Shown one piece after another: positions 48,201 through 58,196 of a DNA stretch of 64,000 nt (position 1 is the stretch's first letter; every line of letters starts with the position of its first letter). The DNA is from Mesorhizobium sp. Root552 (lineage in GTDB: Bacteria > Pseudomonadota > Alphaproteobacteria > Rhizobiales > Rhizobiaceae): assembly GCF_001427285.1 (NCBI RefSeq), contig NZ_LMFV01000061.1, positions 66,104 to 130,103 of the forward strand, written 5' to 3'. The notes under the pieces are model-generated. The model made no database searches, had not been told where the DNA came from, and saw nothing but the letters and a program-made list of their open reading frames with translations. Both the position numbers and the translations under genes were made by a program.

Positions 48201-48717
48201 GGCCGGAAATGCCGGCTGCCTCCTCAAGAAGCGCACGGCGGGCCTGTGGCTTGGCCTGGATCAGTTCGCCGATACGACCCTGCCCGACCATCGAGGGCGA
48301 GCGCGCGCCCGTCGACTGGTCGGCGAACAGGAGTTGCACGTCCTTGGCGCGCGCCTCCTTGCCGTTGATGCGATAGACCGATCCCGCTTCGCGCTCGATG
48401 CGGCGCGACACCTGCAACTCGTCGGCATCGTTGAAGGCGGCGGGCGCGGTACGGTCGGCATTGTCGAGGAACAGCGTGACTTCTGCGGTGTTGCGGGCCG
48501 GACGTGTGTTCGAGCCCGAAAAAATCACATCGTCCATGCCGGAAGCGCGCATGTTCTTGTATGAGCTTTCGCCCATTACCCAGCGCAGCGCCTCGACAAG
48601 GTTCGACTTGCCGCAGCCATTCGGCCCAACAATGCCGGTCAGGCCCCGCTCGATGACGAATTCACCGGGCTCGACGAAAGACTTGAAGCCAAGAAGACGC
48701 AGGCGCGAAAACTTCAT
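45259..48717 (-). CDS. smc: Chromosome segregation protein SMC
   Basis: 1152 residues, full-length. N-terminal Walker A GPNGCGKSN (30-38) follows KFSRLRLLGFKSF; then a long coiled coil, the hinge (about 500-640, GFETALGAALGEDLDVPLE), the return coil, and the C-terminal head with the ABC signature LLSGGEQALTAMSL and Walker B VLDEVDAPLDD. It organises and compacts the chromosome with ScpA/ScpB, which are not in the window. It follows the DsbA-type gene on the same strand, 57 bases after its stop. Confidence 0.97.
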   Translation of the reverse strand: MKFSRLRLLGFKSFVEPGEFVIERGLTGIVGPNGCGKSNLVEALRWVMGESSYKNMRASGMDDVIFSGSNTRPARNTAEVTLFLDNADRTAPAAFNDADELQVSRRIEREAGSVYRINGKEARAKDVQLLFADQSTGARSPSMVGQGRIGELIQAKPQARRALLEEAAGISGLHTRRHEAELRLKAAEQNLERLDDVVGELEGQIENLKRQARQASRFKNLSADIRKAEATLLHLRWTVAKIQEGEARSALAVATSLVGERAATQMNAAKDQAVGAHKLPELREAEAAAAAVFQRLSIAKSQIEEEAGRIRSRQSELDRRLEQLDADIVREERMVRDNADVLERLTEEEAGLNSENANAAEREAVTRSAFEQAAATLAASEANLAALTAERADAAASRNQVERTLRETGERRDRFARQLAEMDRELSEIGARISGLADPAEKRELVEQAAGLLEEAEAAVEAAEQAVTEAREAEGRARGPLQDAKAELARIETEARTLAKILNAASGDLFPAVLEQLNVERGFETALGAALGEDLDVPLERSAPVHWGGSEPQAGDPALPTGVRSLASVVRAPQQLARRLAQVGIVEAADGARLQSLLAPGQRLVSREGALWRWDGLTASADAPTAAALRLAQKNRLAELDAEAVAATRIVRAAEETLARAEAAIRQSTESERSTRQALREAQQGLDGAKTALATAEKAAGELSSRREALADARSRVMEEHEAAAALLAESEALLRDAPDLGDLQLRLEQAASHVSGDRAALADARAVHDGLSREAEARTRRLQAIEGERRNWLMRAENASAQIAALGERKAEAMEEREKLADAPDELDARRRSLLTQLSEAEALRMAASDRLQDAENKQAELDKAATAAIQGLAEAREARARAEERLTAADDRRQEVEARIQEALNTPPHLVIKHTGLEADSPMPDMGEIERTLERLKIERERLGAVNLRAEEEQKELSERLEAIVSEREDIIEAIRKLRQAIQSLNREGRERLLAAFELVNGHFQRLFSHLFGGGTAELQLIESEDPLEAGLEILARPPGKKPQTMTLLSGGEQALTAMSLIFAVFLTNPAPICVLDEVDAPLDDHNVERFCNLMDEMSASTETRFVVITHNPITMARMDRLFGVTMAEQGVSQLVSVDLQAAEAMREAS

Positions 48718-48774
48718 GCGCGCCTCATGCCGGAACGAACGCCGAAGCGGAGCCGCTCCGGCGTTGCCGAAACC

Positions 48775-49509
48775 TTAGACAAGAGGGTCGATGATTGCCG
48801 ACATTTCCTCAATCGACAGCGCGCCTTTGTAGGTTTTCCCGTTGATAAAGAAGGTCGGTGTCGAGTCGACCTTGAATTCGTCTGCACCCCGCTTCTGGAC
48901 GGCTCTCACTTGTTCAAGAAGGGCTTGGTCCGTCAAGCAGGCGTTGAAGCTCTCCTGTGTAAAACCAGCAAGCTTGGAAAGCTGGAACATCGCGTCCTTG
49001 ACGTTTTCCGCCGCAGCCCAGGTCTGCTGCTGCTTGAACAGCACTTCGATCATCGGGAAATAATTGTCGCCTGCGCAGCGCGCCAGCATGAAGCCGGCCT
49101 CGGCGCGCGGATCGAACGGGAACTCCCGGAAAATGAAGCGGACCTTGCCGCTGTCGATGTACTTCGTCTTCAGTTCCGGAAAAGTGGTCTCGGCAAAATG
49201 CGCACAATGCGGGCAGGTCATCGAAGCGTATTCGACGATGGTAACCTTGGCATCTTCCTTGCCAAGGGCCTTTTCGGGCAGCGCCCCAGGCTTCAGCAGT
49301 TCGGCCATATCCACATCGCCCGACGATGCCGGTGCAGCGGTTGCGGGCGCGGCAGGTGCGGAAGGCGCCATTGCATCAGTCGAAGCGGCCGGCTTGGCGT
49401 CCGTCGCCTTGGCCTCCTCGCCGGAATCGCTGCAAGCTGAAAGCAGCACGGCTGCCGGCACGGCGGCCAGCGAGGTTAGTACGGTTCTGCGAGACAAGGC
49501 ACGGATCAT
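48775..49509 (-). CDS. DsbA/DsbG-type thioredoxin-fold lipoprotein
   Basis: 244 residues from ATG 49509, preceded by aggtga; a GTG at 49518 is also in frame. The signal is MIRALSRRTVLTSLAAVPAAVLLSACSDS with a lipobox LSAC, so the protein is probably lipid-anchored. A low-complexity Ala/Ser/Thr linker (residues 30-65) follows. The Thioredoxin_4 domain has the active site CPHC in VEYASMTCPHCAHF and the cis-Pro loop VDSTPTFFINGKTYKG. It should oxidise or isomerise periplasmic disulfides. Genes of this type commonly sit next to smc in rhizobia. Confidence 0.92.
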   Translation of the reverse strand: MIRALSRRTVLTSLAAVPAAVLLSACSDSGEEAKATDAKPAASTDAMAPSAPAAPATAAPASSGDVDMAELLKPGALPEKALGKEDAKVTIVEYASMTCPHCAHFAETTFPELKTKYIDSGKVRFIFREFPFDPRAEAGFMLARCAGDNYFPMIEVLFKQQQTWAAAENVKDAMFQLSKLAGFTQESFNACLTDQALLEQVRAVQKRGADEFKVDSTPTFFINGKTYKGALSIEEMSAIIDPLV

Positions 49510-49641
49510 ACGAATCACCTGATTTTGGTTGGATTTTGCAACGCAAAGGCACGGAAAAGCGAGAGTTGGCGCGAATTAAGGCATTGCCATCCCCAATCCA
49601 ATCGACAAATCCCCCACCTTCGATCACGAAAACGCGAGCAT

Positions 49642-50139
49642 TCACTTCTTGCGGCCCAAAACCGTCGCGCCAAGCTTCTCAAGAGAAGCGCGAAGTCCGT
49701 CATCCTCAATACGCTCGACGGTCTTGGCCAACCGGCTTTTCTCGGGGTCCGACAGGGGTCGCAGCGTCGGCATCTCGCGCCGCTTTGTGGAAGTCAACGG
49801 TTTCTGGACGATTTTGATGCGACCAATTGCCATGAAACCCAGGAAGGCGTTGGCCTTGCCGATGATTTCACCGGTCTGGTGCTGCAGATGGAGCGCGGCC
49901 ATGCCTTCGCATGCGATGACTAGCGTCGCCGGCTCGAACGGATCGTCCTCGTGCATGCGGCGCGGCCACTGGATCTTTTCCGGCCGCGAGGTGGCGGCCA
50001 ACCTCGCCCCCACGATTTCTTCCCAGGACTGGACAAGACCGATGGAAATGCCCGCGCGCTTGCGCAGCACCGGATCGAGGATATCGGTTGCCAGGTCGCT
50101 GACCGGTACGGGATTGCCCGAAGGCCGTTTCCCTGCCAT
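49642..50139 (-). CDS. DUF721 (DciA-like) domain protein
   Basis: 165 residues from ATG 50139, which has ggagaac upstream; the longer open frame reaching 50334 is not family-like. The N-terminal 90 residues are the DUF721 fold (VSDLATDILDPVLRKRAGISIGLVQSWEEIVGARLAATSRPEKI; LVIACEGMAALHLQHQTGEIIGKANAFLG). DUF721 proteins of the DciA group recruit the replicative helicase in bacteria lacking DnaC, so this may be the helicase operator. The C-terminal tail is charged. It is divergent from mutY with 58 bases between the starts. Confidence 0.88.
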   Translation of the reverse strand: MAGKRPSGNPVPVSDLATDILDPVLRKRAGISIGLVQSWEEIVGARLAATSRPEKIQWPRRMHEDDPFEPATLVIACEGMAALHLQHQTGEIIGKANAFLGFMAIGRIKIVQKPLTSTKRREMPTLRPLSDPEKSRLAKTVERIEDDGLRASLEKLGATVLGRKK

Positions 50140-50197
50140 GTGCGTTCTCCAGCGACGATTTTCAAAGACGTTCAGCACGGAAGCCAACGCTCGATAA

Positions 50198-51322
50198 ATG
50201 GCACCGCATAACCCAAGCCGCAAGCCTGCGTCAGAGAATGGCGACGACCTGTCCGCCCGACTGCTCGCCTGGTACGACGCCCACCACCGCGAATTGCCGT
50301 GGCGCGTGGCGCCGGGCGACCTTGCAAGCGGCAAAAAACCCGATCCCTATCGCATCTGGCTTTCAGAGGTGATGCTTCAACAAACCACCGTCGAAGCCGT
50401 CAAATCCTACTTCGCCGCCTTCACCGCCAAATGGCCGACGATTTCCGCTCTGGCTGCGTCGGATACCGACGATGTCATGAAAGCCTGGGCCGGGCTCGGC
50501 TATTATTCACGAGCCCGCAATCTCAAGGCTTGCGCCACCTTGATCGCCAGCCATGGCGGCCAATTCCCGGACAGCGAGGAGGGTTTGCGAGCCCTGCCCG
50601 GCGTCGGCCCCTATACCGCAGCAGCCATTGCCGCCATCGCCTTCAATCGTCCCGCCGCCGTCGTTGACGGCAATGTCGAGCGCGTTGTCACCCGCCTGTT
50701 CTCCATCGCAACGCCACTGCCGCAGGCCAAAGGCGAAATCCGGTCGCATGTAGAGCGCATGGTGCCGGCTGAGCGCCCCGGCGATTTCGCGCAGGCTATG
50801 ATGGACCTCGGCGCAACCATCTGCACACCGCGCAAGCCGAAATGCATGCTTTGCCCGCTACGCGAGAATTGCAGCGCCATCCGCGCCGGAGATCCTGAAT
50901 ATTACCCCGTTCGCATGGCCAAGCCGGCCAAACCCATGCGCAGGGGCGCAGCCTTCGTTGCGGTCAGGAAAGACGGGGCGATCCTGTTGCGCAAGCGGCC
51001 GGAGAAAGGCCTGCTCGGCGGCATGAGCGAAGTACCCACTACCGGATGGACAGCGCGGGTTGACGGGGAGACGTCGCCACAGGCCGCGCCATTTACCGCC
51101 GCCTGGCAGCGCGCGGGCAGCATATCGCACGTCTTCACCCATTTCGCGCTGGAACTTGACGTCTATCGGGCCGAAGCCGATGGCGATACGCCGAGCGGTT
51201 GTTTCTGGTCGCGGCCGGCGGAAATTTCCGGCGAGGCGCTGCCGACCGTCATGAAAAAGGCCATCGAGGCGGCCATTCCCGGCGCGACCCGAAAGCAGAG
51301 GCCCACAAGCGGGAGACATTGA
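50198..51322 (+). CDS. mutY: A/G-specific adenine glycosylase
   Basis: Removes adenine mispaired with 8-oxoguanine. 374 residues: HhH-GPD domain with catalytic Glu in SEVMLQQTTV (E57), the hairpin LPGVGPYTAAAIAAIAF and catalytic Asp in VVDGNVERV. The [4Fe-4S] loop is C-x6-C-x2-C-x5-C (CTPRKPKCMLCPLRENC). A C-terminal NUDIX-like domain recognises 8-oxoG. The HAD gene starts 4 bases after its stop. Confidence 0.96.
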   Translation: MAPHNPSRKPASENGDDLSARLLAWYDAHHRELPWRVAPGDLASGKKPDPYRIWLSEVMLQQTTVEAVKSYFAAFTAKWPTISALAASDTDDVMKAWAGLGYYSRARNLKACATLIASHGGQFPDSEEGLRALPGVGPYTAAAIAAIAFNRPAAVVDGNVERVVTRLFSIATPLPQAKGEIRSHVERMVPAERPGDFAQAMMDLGATICTPRKPKCMLCPLRENCSAIRAGDPEYYPVRMAKPAKPMRRGAAFVAVRKDGAILLRKRPEKGLLGGMSEVPTTGWTARVDGETSPQAAPFTAAWQRAGSISHVFTHFALELDVYRAEADGDTPSGCFWSRPAEISGEALPTVMKKAIEAAIPGATRKQRPTSGRH

Positions 51323-51326
51323 CAGA

Positions 51327-51935
51327 ATGGAAATCCGCCACATCGTTTTCGACATCGGCAAGGTGCTTGTCCACTACGATCCCGACATTCCATTCAGCCG
51401 GCTCATTCCCGACCCCGCCGAGCGGCAATGGTTCTTCGACAATGTCTGCACCAGCGCATGGAACATCGAGCAGGATCGCGGGCGAAAGTGGGAGGATGCC
51501 GAGGCGCTTTTGATCGCCGAACATCCGGACCATGCCGAAAACATCCGCAACTTCCGCCGTCACTGGCACGAGATGGTGCCCTACGCGTATGACGACAGCG
51601 TCGTCCTGCTCGACCGGCTACTTGATGCCGGCCATGACGTGACGCTTTTGACCAACTGGGCGGCAGACACGTTTTCAGAAGCGCGCGGCCGGTTCCCGTT
51701 TCTTGAAAGACCGCGCGGCGTTACCGTGTCGGGCGAGATCGGCATGATCAAGCCGGAGCGCGGCATCTACGACCATCACGTAGCAAGCTTCGGCATCGAG
51801 CCGGCGCATGCACTGTTCATCGACGACAGCCAGAAGAACGTCGACGGCGCCAAAGCCGCCGGCTGGCAGGCGGTGCTGTTCACAGACGCGGCAATGCTGG
51901 AGGCCGATCTCAACCGAATGAATATTGCGCTTTGA
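51327..51935 (+). CDS. HAD-IA family phosphatase
   Basis: 202 residues with the HAD motifs: DIGKVLVHYD (motif I, in which the first acidic residue is followed by Ile-Gly-Lys rather than D-x-D), LLTNWA (II), KPERGIYDHH (III) and FIDDSQKNVDGAKAAG (IV). The motif I form D-I-G-K-V-L-V-H is that of the YihX/2-haloacid-dehalogenase-like branch. Co-transcribed with mutY. Substrate unknown, probably a small phosphorylated metabolite. Confidence 0.9.
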   Translation: MEIRHIVFDIGKVLVHYDPDIPFSRLIPDPAERQWFFDNVCTSAWNIEQDRGRKWEDAEALLIAEHPDHAENIRNFRRHWHEMVPYAYDDSVVLLDRLLDAGHDVTLLTNWAADTFSEARGRFPFLERPRGVTVSGEIGMIKPERGIYDHHVASFGIEPAHALFIDDSQKNVDGAKAAGWQAVLFTDAAMLEADLNRMNIAL

Positions 51936-52012
51936 ATTGAATCTGTTCGCTGCAAAAGTTCGGAATCTGATTCAGCGGCTTCATCCGCTGAATCAATCTG
52001 GCTCGCTCCGAT

Positions 52013-53191
<1,179 letters not shown>

Positions 53192-53311
53192 CGATCAGCG
53201 TAAATATTCGGTGAAGTGGGTGCGTGATTTGCGAATGGCCGCCCTTTGGTGTATGCCCCGCCCCGCTCGGGCACTACCGGGCCTCCCCTTCCCAAGCTTT
53301 GCCGGATCGAT

Positions 53312-54001
53312 ATGAACCAGCCCGACCTCGTTATTTTTGATTGTGACGGCGTGCTCGTCGATTCCGAAATCCTCGCCGCGCGTGTCGAAGCCGAATTGCT
53401 GACTGAGGCGGGTTTCGAGATATCCGCCGAGGAACTTTCGGAAACCTACGCCGGGCTGACCTTCAAGGACATCCTGCTCAGCATCGAGCAACGGGCCGGC
53501 ATTCCCTTGCAAGCTTCGCTGATCGACAAGGCTGAAGAACTGGTCGACCGCCGTCTGCGCCAGGACGTCCGCGCCATCGAAGGCGTGCACGAAGCGGTCG
53601 CTCAAGTAACGGCCAAACGCTGCATCTGCTCCAATTCGCGCGCCGATCGCATTGAGTTCATGCTGAACAAGACACGGCTGTTGCCGCTATTTGAAGGTCG
53701 CATCTTTTCCGCGTTGGATACGCCGGGCGGCAAGACCAAGCCTGCGCCGGACGTTTTCCTCCACGCGGCCACAGCGCTCGGCGCCGATCCGACCCGCACT
53801 TTCGTCATTGAGGATTCCGTGCACGGGGTTGCCGGCGCTCGCGCTGCCGGAATGCGCGTCATCGGCTTCACCGGCGCCTCGCACAGCTATCCGGGCCACG
53901 CCGACGCCTTGACCGAAGCCGGAGCGGAAACCGTCATTCGCCGCTGGAGCGAACTGAAAAGCGTGCTTGCTGCCCTGTCTGAATGGTCGGAAGACGCTTA
54001 A
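53312..54001 (+). CDS. HAD-IA family phosphatase (phosphoglycolate/beta-phosphoglucomutase-like)
   Basis: 229 residues from ATG 53312. All HAD motifs are present: FDCDGVLVDSE (I, D-x-D), CSNSRADR (II), KTKPAPDVFL (III) and FVIEDSVHGVAGARAAGM (IV), with a helical cap after motif I. It resembles Gph/YieH-type phosphatases. Divergent from ccrM. Substrate unknown. Confidence 0.9.
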   Translation: MNQPDLVIFDCDGVLVDSEILAARVEAELLTEAGFEISAEELSETYAGLTFKDILLSIEQRAGIPLQASLIDKAEELVDRRLRQDVRAIEGVHEAVAQVTAKRCICSNSRADRIEFMLNKTRLLPLFEGRIFSALDTPGGKTKPAPDVFLHAATALGADPTRTFVIEDSVHGVAGARAAGMRVIGFTGASHSYPGHADALTEAGAETVIRRWSELKSVLAALSEWSEDA

Positions 54002-54074
54002 CCCCGCTCCCCGTCCGATTGGCGGATGCCGGCGCACGGCGCGAAACGCGCCGTTACACCGGCGACAGCGCGGC

Positions 54075-54776
54075 CTAGCGCGGGATATCCGATATCGAGG
54101 TTTGCGAAGCGGGGGGTTGCTGAGCAGCAGCAGCAGCAGCAGCAGGTGTCGGTTTCTTCACCACCTTCTTCGCCACCCTGGCCGGCTTGGCAGCAGCCTT
54201 TGGCGGGCCCTCGTCATAGCCAACGAACACCTGGTAATTCTTCGCCGAGGGGGCAGGCACGCTGACGTTGGGATCGTTGAAGACAAACTGGGTTGCCGTC
54301 GAGGTATCGGCAACCTGCACCTTATACTGGTGAAGCTGGGAATAGAGGACCTGATCGCCCAATGTTACAGCAACGCGGATCGGCATCGTGACGGTTCCTG
54401 CCTTTGCGAGCGGTCCCGGCACAACGCGGCCAGCCGCCGCGACATTCATGGTCAACATGCCATTGTTGGAGGTGCAGTCACGGGTCACATTGTCGATCGC
54501 CGCCTGATAGATCAGCTTGGACTGATCGTCCTGGCCGCCACTGGCGTAGTTGTTGAAAAAGGCAGTGCCTTCGCGAAGGGTCACATTCGGGCAATAGGAC
54601 CTCAGTTCGCTGGCCAGCACCTTGGCTTCAGCCTGAGGGTCCGGTTGTGCCGGAACTTGCTTGTCGCCCATGCCAAACAGCCCGCTGCCGCCTGATTGGC
54701 ATCCGGCGACGGCAAACATAAAGCCAAACAACGCCAACCCGGTAAAAAAGCGACGACCCGACACACTAACTGCCAT
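54075..54776 (-). CDS. Putative outer-membrane lipoprotein
   Basis: 233 residues from ATG 54776. Signal peptide RRFFTGLALFGFMFAVAGC ends in the lipobox VAGC. The middle (LASELRSYCPNVTLREGTAFFNNYA; AAIDNVTRDCTSNNGMLTMNVAAAGRVV; VLYSQLHQYKV) is a beta-rich domain conserved in rhizobia with unknown function. The C-terminal tail is Lys/Ala/Pro-rich and includes an eight-alanine run encoded by a trinucleotide repeat (54123-54145). An upstream open extension to 54860 is not used. Confidence 0.8.
   Translation of the reverse strand: MAVSVSGRRFFTGLALFGFMFAVAGCQSGGSGLFGMGDKQVPAQPDPQAEAKVLASELRSYCPNVTLREGTAFFNNYASGGQDDQSKLIYQAAIDNVTRDCTSNNGMLTMNVAAAGRVVPGPLAKAGTVTMPIRVAVTLGDQVLYSQLHQYKVQVADTSTATQFVFNDPNVSVPAPSAKNYQVFVGYDEGPPKAAAKPARVAKKVVKKPTPAAAAAAAQQPPASQTSISDIPR
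54123..54145. repeat. AGC/CTG trinucleotide microsatellite
   Basis: About seven and a half copies of agc in the 3' end of the lipoprotein gene, encoding a poly-Ala run followed by Gln-Gln. Slippage by whole units would only change tail length. Confidence 0.85.
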
Positions 54777-54882
54777 GAACTGCACTTCCCTCTCGTAACG
54801 CTGGTGTCCTATAGCAACCCGGCGGCGAAAATGCGACTGACGAAAGCAACAAATCCACACGACCGAAACAACGGAAGTCCGA

Positions 54883-56283
54883 ATGATGCATTATGTGAGC
54901 ACCCGCGGAGAAGCACCTCAACTCGGCTTTTCGGATGCGGTCCTGGCGGGTCTCGCCCGCGACGGCGGTCTTTACGTTCCGGCAGATTGGCCGCAGTTCT
55001 CGCCTGCGGATATCCGCGCCATGCGCGGGCTCTCCTATCCCGAGCTTGCAATCCGTGTTCTGACGCCTTTCCTTGGCGGTGAAGTCGCCCAGCCGGTATT
55101 CGAGCGTCTGGTGCGCGAAGCCTATGCTACCTTCCGGCATCAGGCCGTCTGCCCACTGGTACAGATCGCGCCAAACACCTTCGTGCTGGAACTGTTCCAC
55201 GGCCCGACGCTCGCCTTCAAGGACGTGGCGATGCAACTGCTTGCCCGCTTGATGGACCATGTCCTTGCCGAACGCGGCCAACGCGCAACCATCGTCGGCG
55301 CCACATCGGGCGACACAGGTGGAGCGGCAATCGACGCCTTTGCCGGGCGCGACCGCACCGACATCTTCATCCTGTTTCCCAATGGCCGCGTCTCGCCGGT
55401 TCAACAGCGGCAGATGACGACATCCAAGGCCGCCAACGTCCACGCGCTCGCCATTGAAGGCAATTTCGACGACTGCCAGGGTCTGGTGAAGGACCTTTTC
55501 AACGATCACGGTTTCCGCGACCGGGTCTCGCTGTCCGGGGTCAACTCGATCAACTGGGCGCGGATCATGGCGCAGATCGTCTATTTCTTCTCCTCGGCGC
55601 TGTCGCTCGGCGCGCCGGATCGTCCCGTTTCCTTCACGGTTCCCACCGGCAATTTCGGCGATATCTTCGCCGGCTACGCCGCCAAGAAAATGGGCCTGCC
55701 GATCGAGCGGCTCCAGATCGCCACCAACGACAACGACATTCTGGCGCGTACGCTTGCAACGGGCGAGTACCGCATGCAGGGCGTCGTCGCCACGACCTCG
55801 CCGTCGATGGATATCCAGGTATCGTCCAATTTCGAGCGGCTGCTGTTCGAAGCATCCGGACGCAACGCCTCGGCCGTCAGAGGCTACATGGCGAGCCTCA
55901 GGCAATCCGGCGCTTTCACCATCGAGGCAGGTCAACTCGCCGGCATCCGTGCCGATTTCGATGCCGGCCGCGCCACCATGACACAGACGGCCGAAACCAT
56001 CCGCTGGACGCTTGAGACCAGCAACTATCTGCTTGATCCACATACGGCGACGGCCGTGCGTGTGGCGGCAAACAGCAAGGACGGCAACGCGCCAACGATT
56101 GTTCTGGGAACAGCTCATCCGGCCAAGTTTCCGGCCGCTGTCGAAGCCGCGTGCGGCGTCTCGCCCCAATTGCCGTCCTGGCTTGCCGGATTGACGACTT
56201 CGGAAGAGAAATACACAGTGCTTCCCTCCGACAAGAAAATGTTGGAAGATTACATAAGCCGCCACGCTAGGGCGGTGGTCTAG
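54883..56283 (+). CDS. thrC: Threonine synthase
   Basis: PLP enzyme converting O-phosphohomoserine to threonine. 466 residues. The PLP lysine is in FHGPTLAFKDVAM (K113), with ATSGDTGGAAIDAF and the glycine-rich phosphate loop TGNFGDIFAGY. The N-terminus MMHYVSTRGEAPQLGF is the type II family start. It probably works with the homoserine kinase whose end is at 63859-64000. The M16 protease gene follows by 14 bases. Confidence 0.97.
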   Translation: MMHYVSTRGEAPQLGFSDAVLAGLARDGGLYVPADWPQFSPADIRAMRGLSYPELAIRVLTPFLGGEVAQPVFERLVREAYATFRHQAVCPLVQIAPNTFVLELFHGPTLAFKDVAMQLLARLMDHVLAERGQRATIVGATSGDTGGAAIDAFAGRDRTDIFILFPNGRVSPVQQRQMTTSKAANVHALAIEGNFDDCQGLVKDLFNDHGFRDRVSLSGVNSINWARIMAQIVYFFSSALSLGAPDRPVSFTVPTGNFGDIFAGYAAKKMGLPIERLQIATNDNDILARTLATGEYRMQGVVATTSPSMDIQVSSNFERLLFEASGRNASAVRGYMASLRQSGAFTIEAGQLAGIRADFDAGRATMTQTAETIRWTLETSNYLLDPHTATAVRVAANSKDGNAPTIVLGTAHPAKFPAAVEAACGVSPQLPSWLAGLTTSEEKYTVLPSDKKMLEDYISRHARAVV

Positions 56284-56297
56284 GGAGTTTTCGTTAT

Positions 56298-57590
56298 ATG
56301 GGTGTTGAGGTAAGCCGTCTGTCGAACGGCCTGACAGTCGCCACCGAAACCCTTCCAAGCATCGAATCCGTCGCTTTAGGCGCCTGGGTCAAATCCGGGG
56401 CCCGCAACGAACGCGACGACGAGCATGGAATGGCTCACCTGCTTGAACACATGGCGTTCAAGGGCACCAGCAAGCGAAGCGCCTTCCAGATCGCTTCCGA
56501 CATCGAGAATGTCGGCGGCGAGATCAACGCGGCGACCAGCGTCGAAACCACCTCCTTCTATGCAAGAGTGCTTTCGGACGATGTTCCGCTGGCGGTGGAT
56601 ATACTTTCTGACATCCTGCAGGATTCCACTTTCGATCCGGATGAGCTTTCACGCGAGCAGCACGTCATCCTGCAGGAAATAGGCGCTGCCCACGACACCC
56701 CGGACGATATCGTCTTCGACCGCTTCACCGAAACGGCTTTCCGTCACCAGACCCTCGGCCGCTCCATCCTCGGCACGCCGGAAACGGTGCAATCCTTTAC
56801 ATCCAGGCAATTGCACGACTTCATGGAACGCCAGTATGGCGCTGACCGCATGGTCGTGGTCGCCGCTGGAGACATCAAGCACGACGATTTCGTGCGCCAG
56901 GTCGAAGACAAGCTCGGCGGGTTCCGCCCGCATGCGGAAAGCGTCACGCCGCAATATGCGCAATATGTGGGCGGCGACTTTCGCGAAGACCGCGACCTTA
57001 TGGACGCGCAGATCGTGCTGGGCTTCGAAGGCCGCGCCTATCATGTGCGCGACTTCTACGCCTCGCAGGTGCTGTCGATGATCCTGGGCGGAGGCATGTC
57101 GTCGCGACTGTTCCAGGAAGTGCGTGAGAAGCGCGGCTTGTGCTATTCCGTCTATGCCTTCCACTGGGGTTTTTCCGACACCGGCATTTTCGGCGTGCAT
57201 GCCGCGACCGGCCAAAGCAATATCGGCGAACTGGTGCCGGTCATCGCCAACGAATTGCAGAAGGCCGGAGAAGAAATCTTCCAGGAAGAACTGGACCGTG
57301 CGCGGGCACAGTATCGGGCCGGCCTCATCATGTCGGCGGAAAGCCCGGCAAGCCGCGCTTCGCAGATTGCGCGCCAGCTTCTGCTGTTCGGCAGGCCCAT
57401 TCCGAAGGAAGAGCTGATGGAGCGCCTTGCGGCGCTGACTGTCGGCAGGCTTACCGATCTGTCGGCACGGCTATTTTCCACCAAGCCGACGCTGACCGCA
57501 GTCGGCCCAGTTGGAACGCTTGCGCCCTACGAGGCGATCCTCGACGTGCTTCCCAACGCCGGCGCTCCAGCACGGCGTGTTGCCGTATAG
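56298..57590 (+). CDS. M16 family zinc protease (processing-peptidase-like)
   Basis: 430 residues, single-chain half-size M16B protease like the mitochondrial processing peptidase beta subunit. The inverted zinc motif is HLLEH (47-51), with downstream ETTSFYARVL and the second acidic ligand region SREQHVILQEIGAAHDTP. The C-terminal half has GGGMSSRLFQEVREKRGLCYSVYAF, the substrate-binding R/Y motif. The start has an agggag Shine-Dalgarno. Commonly found after thrC in rhizobia. Substrate unknown. Confidence 0.94.
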   Translation: MGVEVSRLSNGLTVATETLPSIESVALGAWVKSGARNERDDEHGMAHLLEHMAFKGTSKRSAFQIASDIENVGGEINAATSVETTSFYARVLSDDVPLAVDILSDILQDSTFDPDELSREQHVILQEIGAAHDTPDDIVFDRFTETAFRHQTLGRSILGTPETVQSFTSRQLHDFMERQYGADRMVVVAAGDIKHDDFVRQVEDKLGGFRPHAESVTPQYAQYVGGDFREDRDLMDAQIVLGFEGRAYHVRDFYASQVLSMILGGGMSSRLFQEVREKRGLCYSVYAFHWGFSDTGIFGVHAATGQSNIGELVPVIANELQKAGEEIFQEELDRARAQYRAGLIMSAESPASRASQIARQLLLFGRPIPKEELMERLAALTVGRLTDLSARLFSTKPTLTAVGPVGTLAPYEAILDVLPNAGAPARRVAV

Positions 57591-57596
57591 CCCATT

Positions 57597-58193
57597 GTGT
57601 TCGCGCTTCCTTTCTTCCGCCGCGACCTGCCGGCGCTGAAAGGCGAGAAAGTAATCCTGCGCTTTCCACTGGCTAGCGACTATCGGGAATGGGCTGCATT
57701 GCGCGGAGAAAGCCGCGCCTTTCTCGAGCGCTGGGAACCGCGCTGGACGCCGGACGAGTTGGACCGCACCGCGTGGCGTCACAGGATCGGCCGCTACCGC
57801 GAGGATTATGCCCAGGGCATGGCCATCGCTCTGTTCATTGTGGAAAAGACCAGCGGCAAGCTGGCCGGCGGCATTACACTGGGCAATATTCGTCATGGCG
57901 TCTGCCAAAGCGCCCATCTCGGCTACTGGATGGGCGAGCGTTATGCCGGGCGCGGCCTGATGACGGATTCGGTAAATGTGCTGGTGCGGTTCGCTTTCGA
58001 TACGCTAAAGTTGCACCGGGTTGAAGCGGCCTGTATTCCCGACAACGCCCGCTCGATCCGCGTGCTTGAAAAAGCCGGATTCCAGCGCGAAGGACTGTTA
58101 CGATCCTATCTCAGGATCAATGGTTCCTGGCAGGACCATTATCTATACGCCCGGATCGTGGACGATCATTCGGGTGCGCGAACAAAGGACTGA
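57597..58193 (+). CDS. GNAT acetyltransferase (RimJ-like)
   Basis: 198 residues, GTG start at 57597, 6 bases after the protease stop. The fold is visible as VILRFPLASDYREWAALR, GGITLGNIRH, HLGYWMGERYAGRGLMTDSVNVLVRFAF (acetyl-CoA loop) and RVEAACIPDNARSIRVLEKAGFQREGLLRSYLRINGSWQDHYLYA. This is the RimJ/RimL pattern, N-terminal acetylation of proteins; the target here is not known. Confidence 0.9.
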   Translation: MFALPFFRRDLPALKGEKVILRFPLASDYREWAALRGESRAFLERWEPRWTPDELDRTAWRHRIGRYREDYAQGMAIALFIVEKTSGKLAGGITLGNIRHGVCQSAHLGYWMGERYAGRGLMTDSVNVLVRFAFDTLKLHRVEAACIPDNARSIRVLEKAGFQREGLLRSYLRINGSWQDHYLYARIVDDHSGARTKD

Positions 58194-58196
58194 TTT

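Noticed and set aside
47059..48564. 501-codon open frame opposite smc
   Set aside because: Antisense to the smc coiled-coil coding region; no domain seen.
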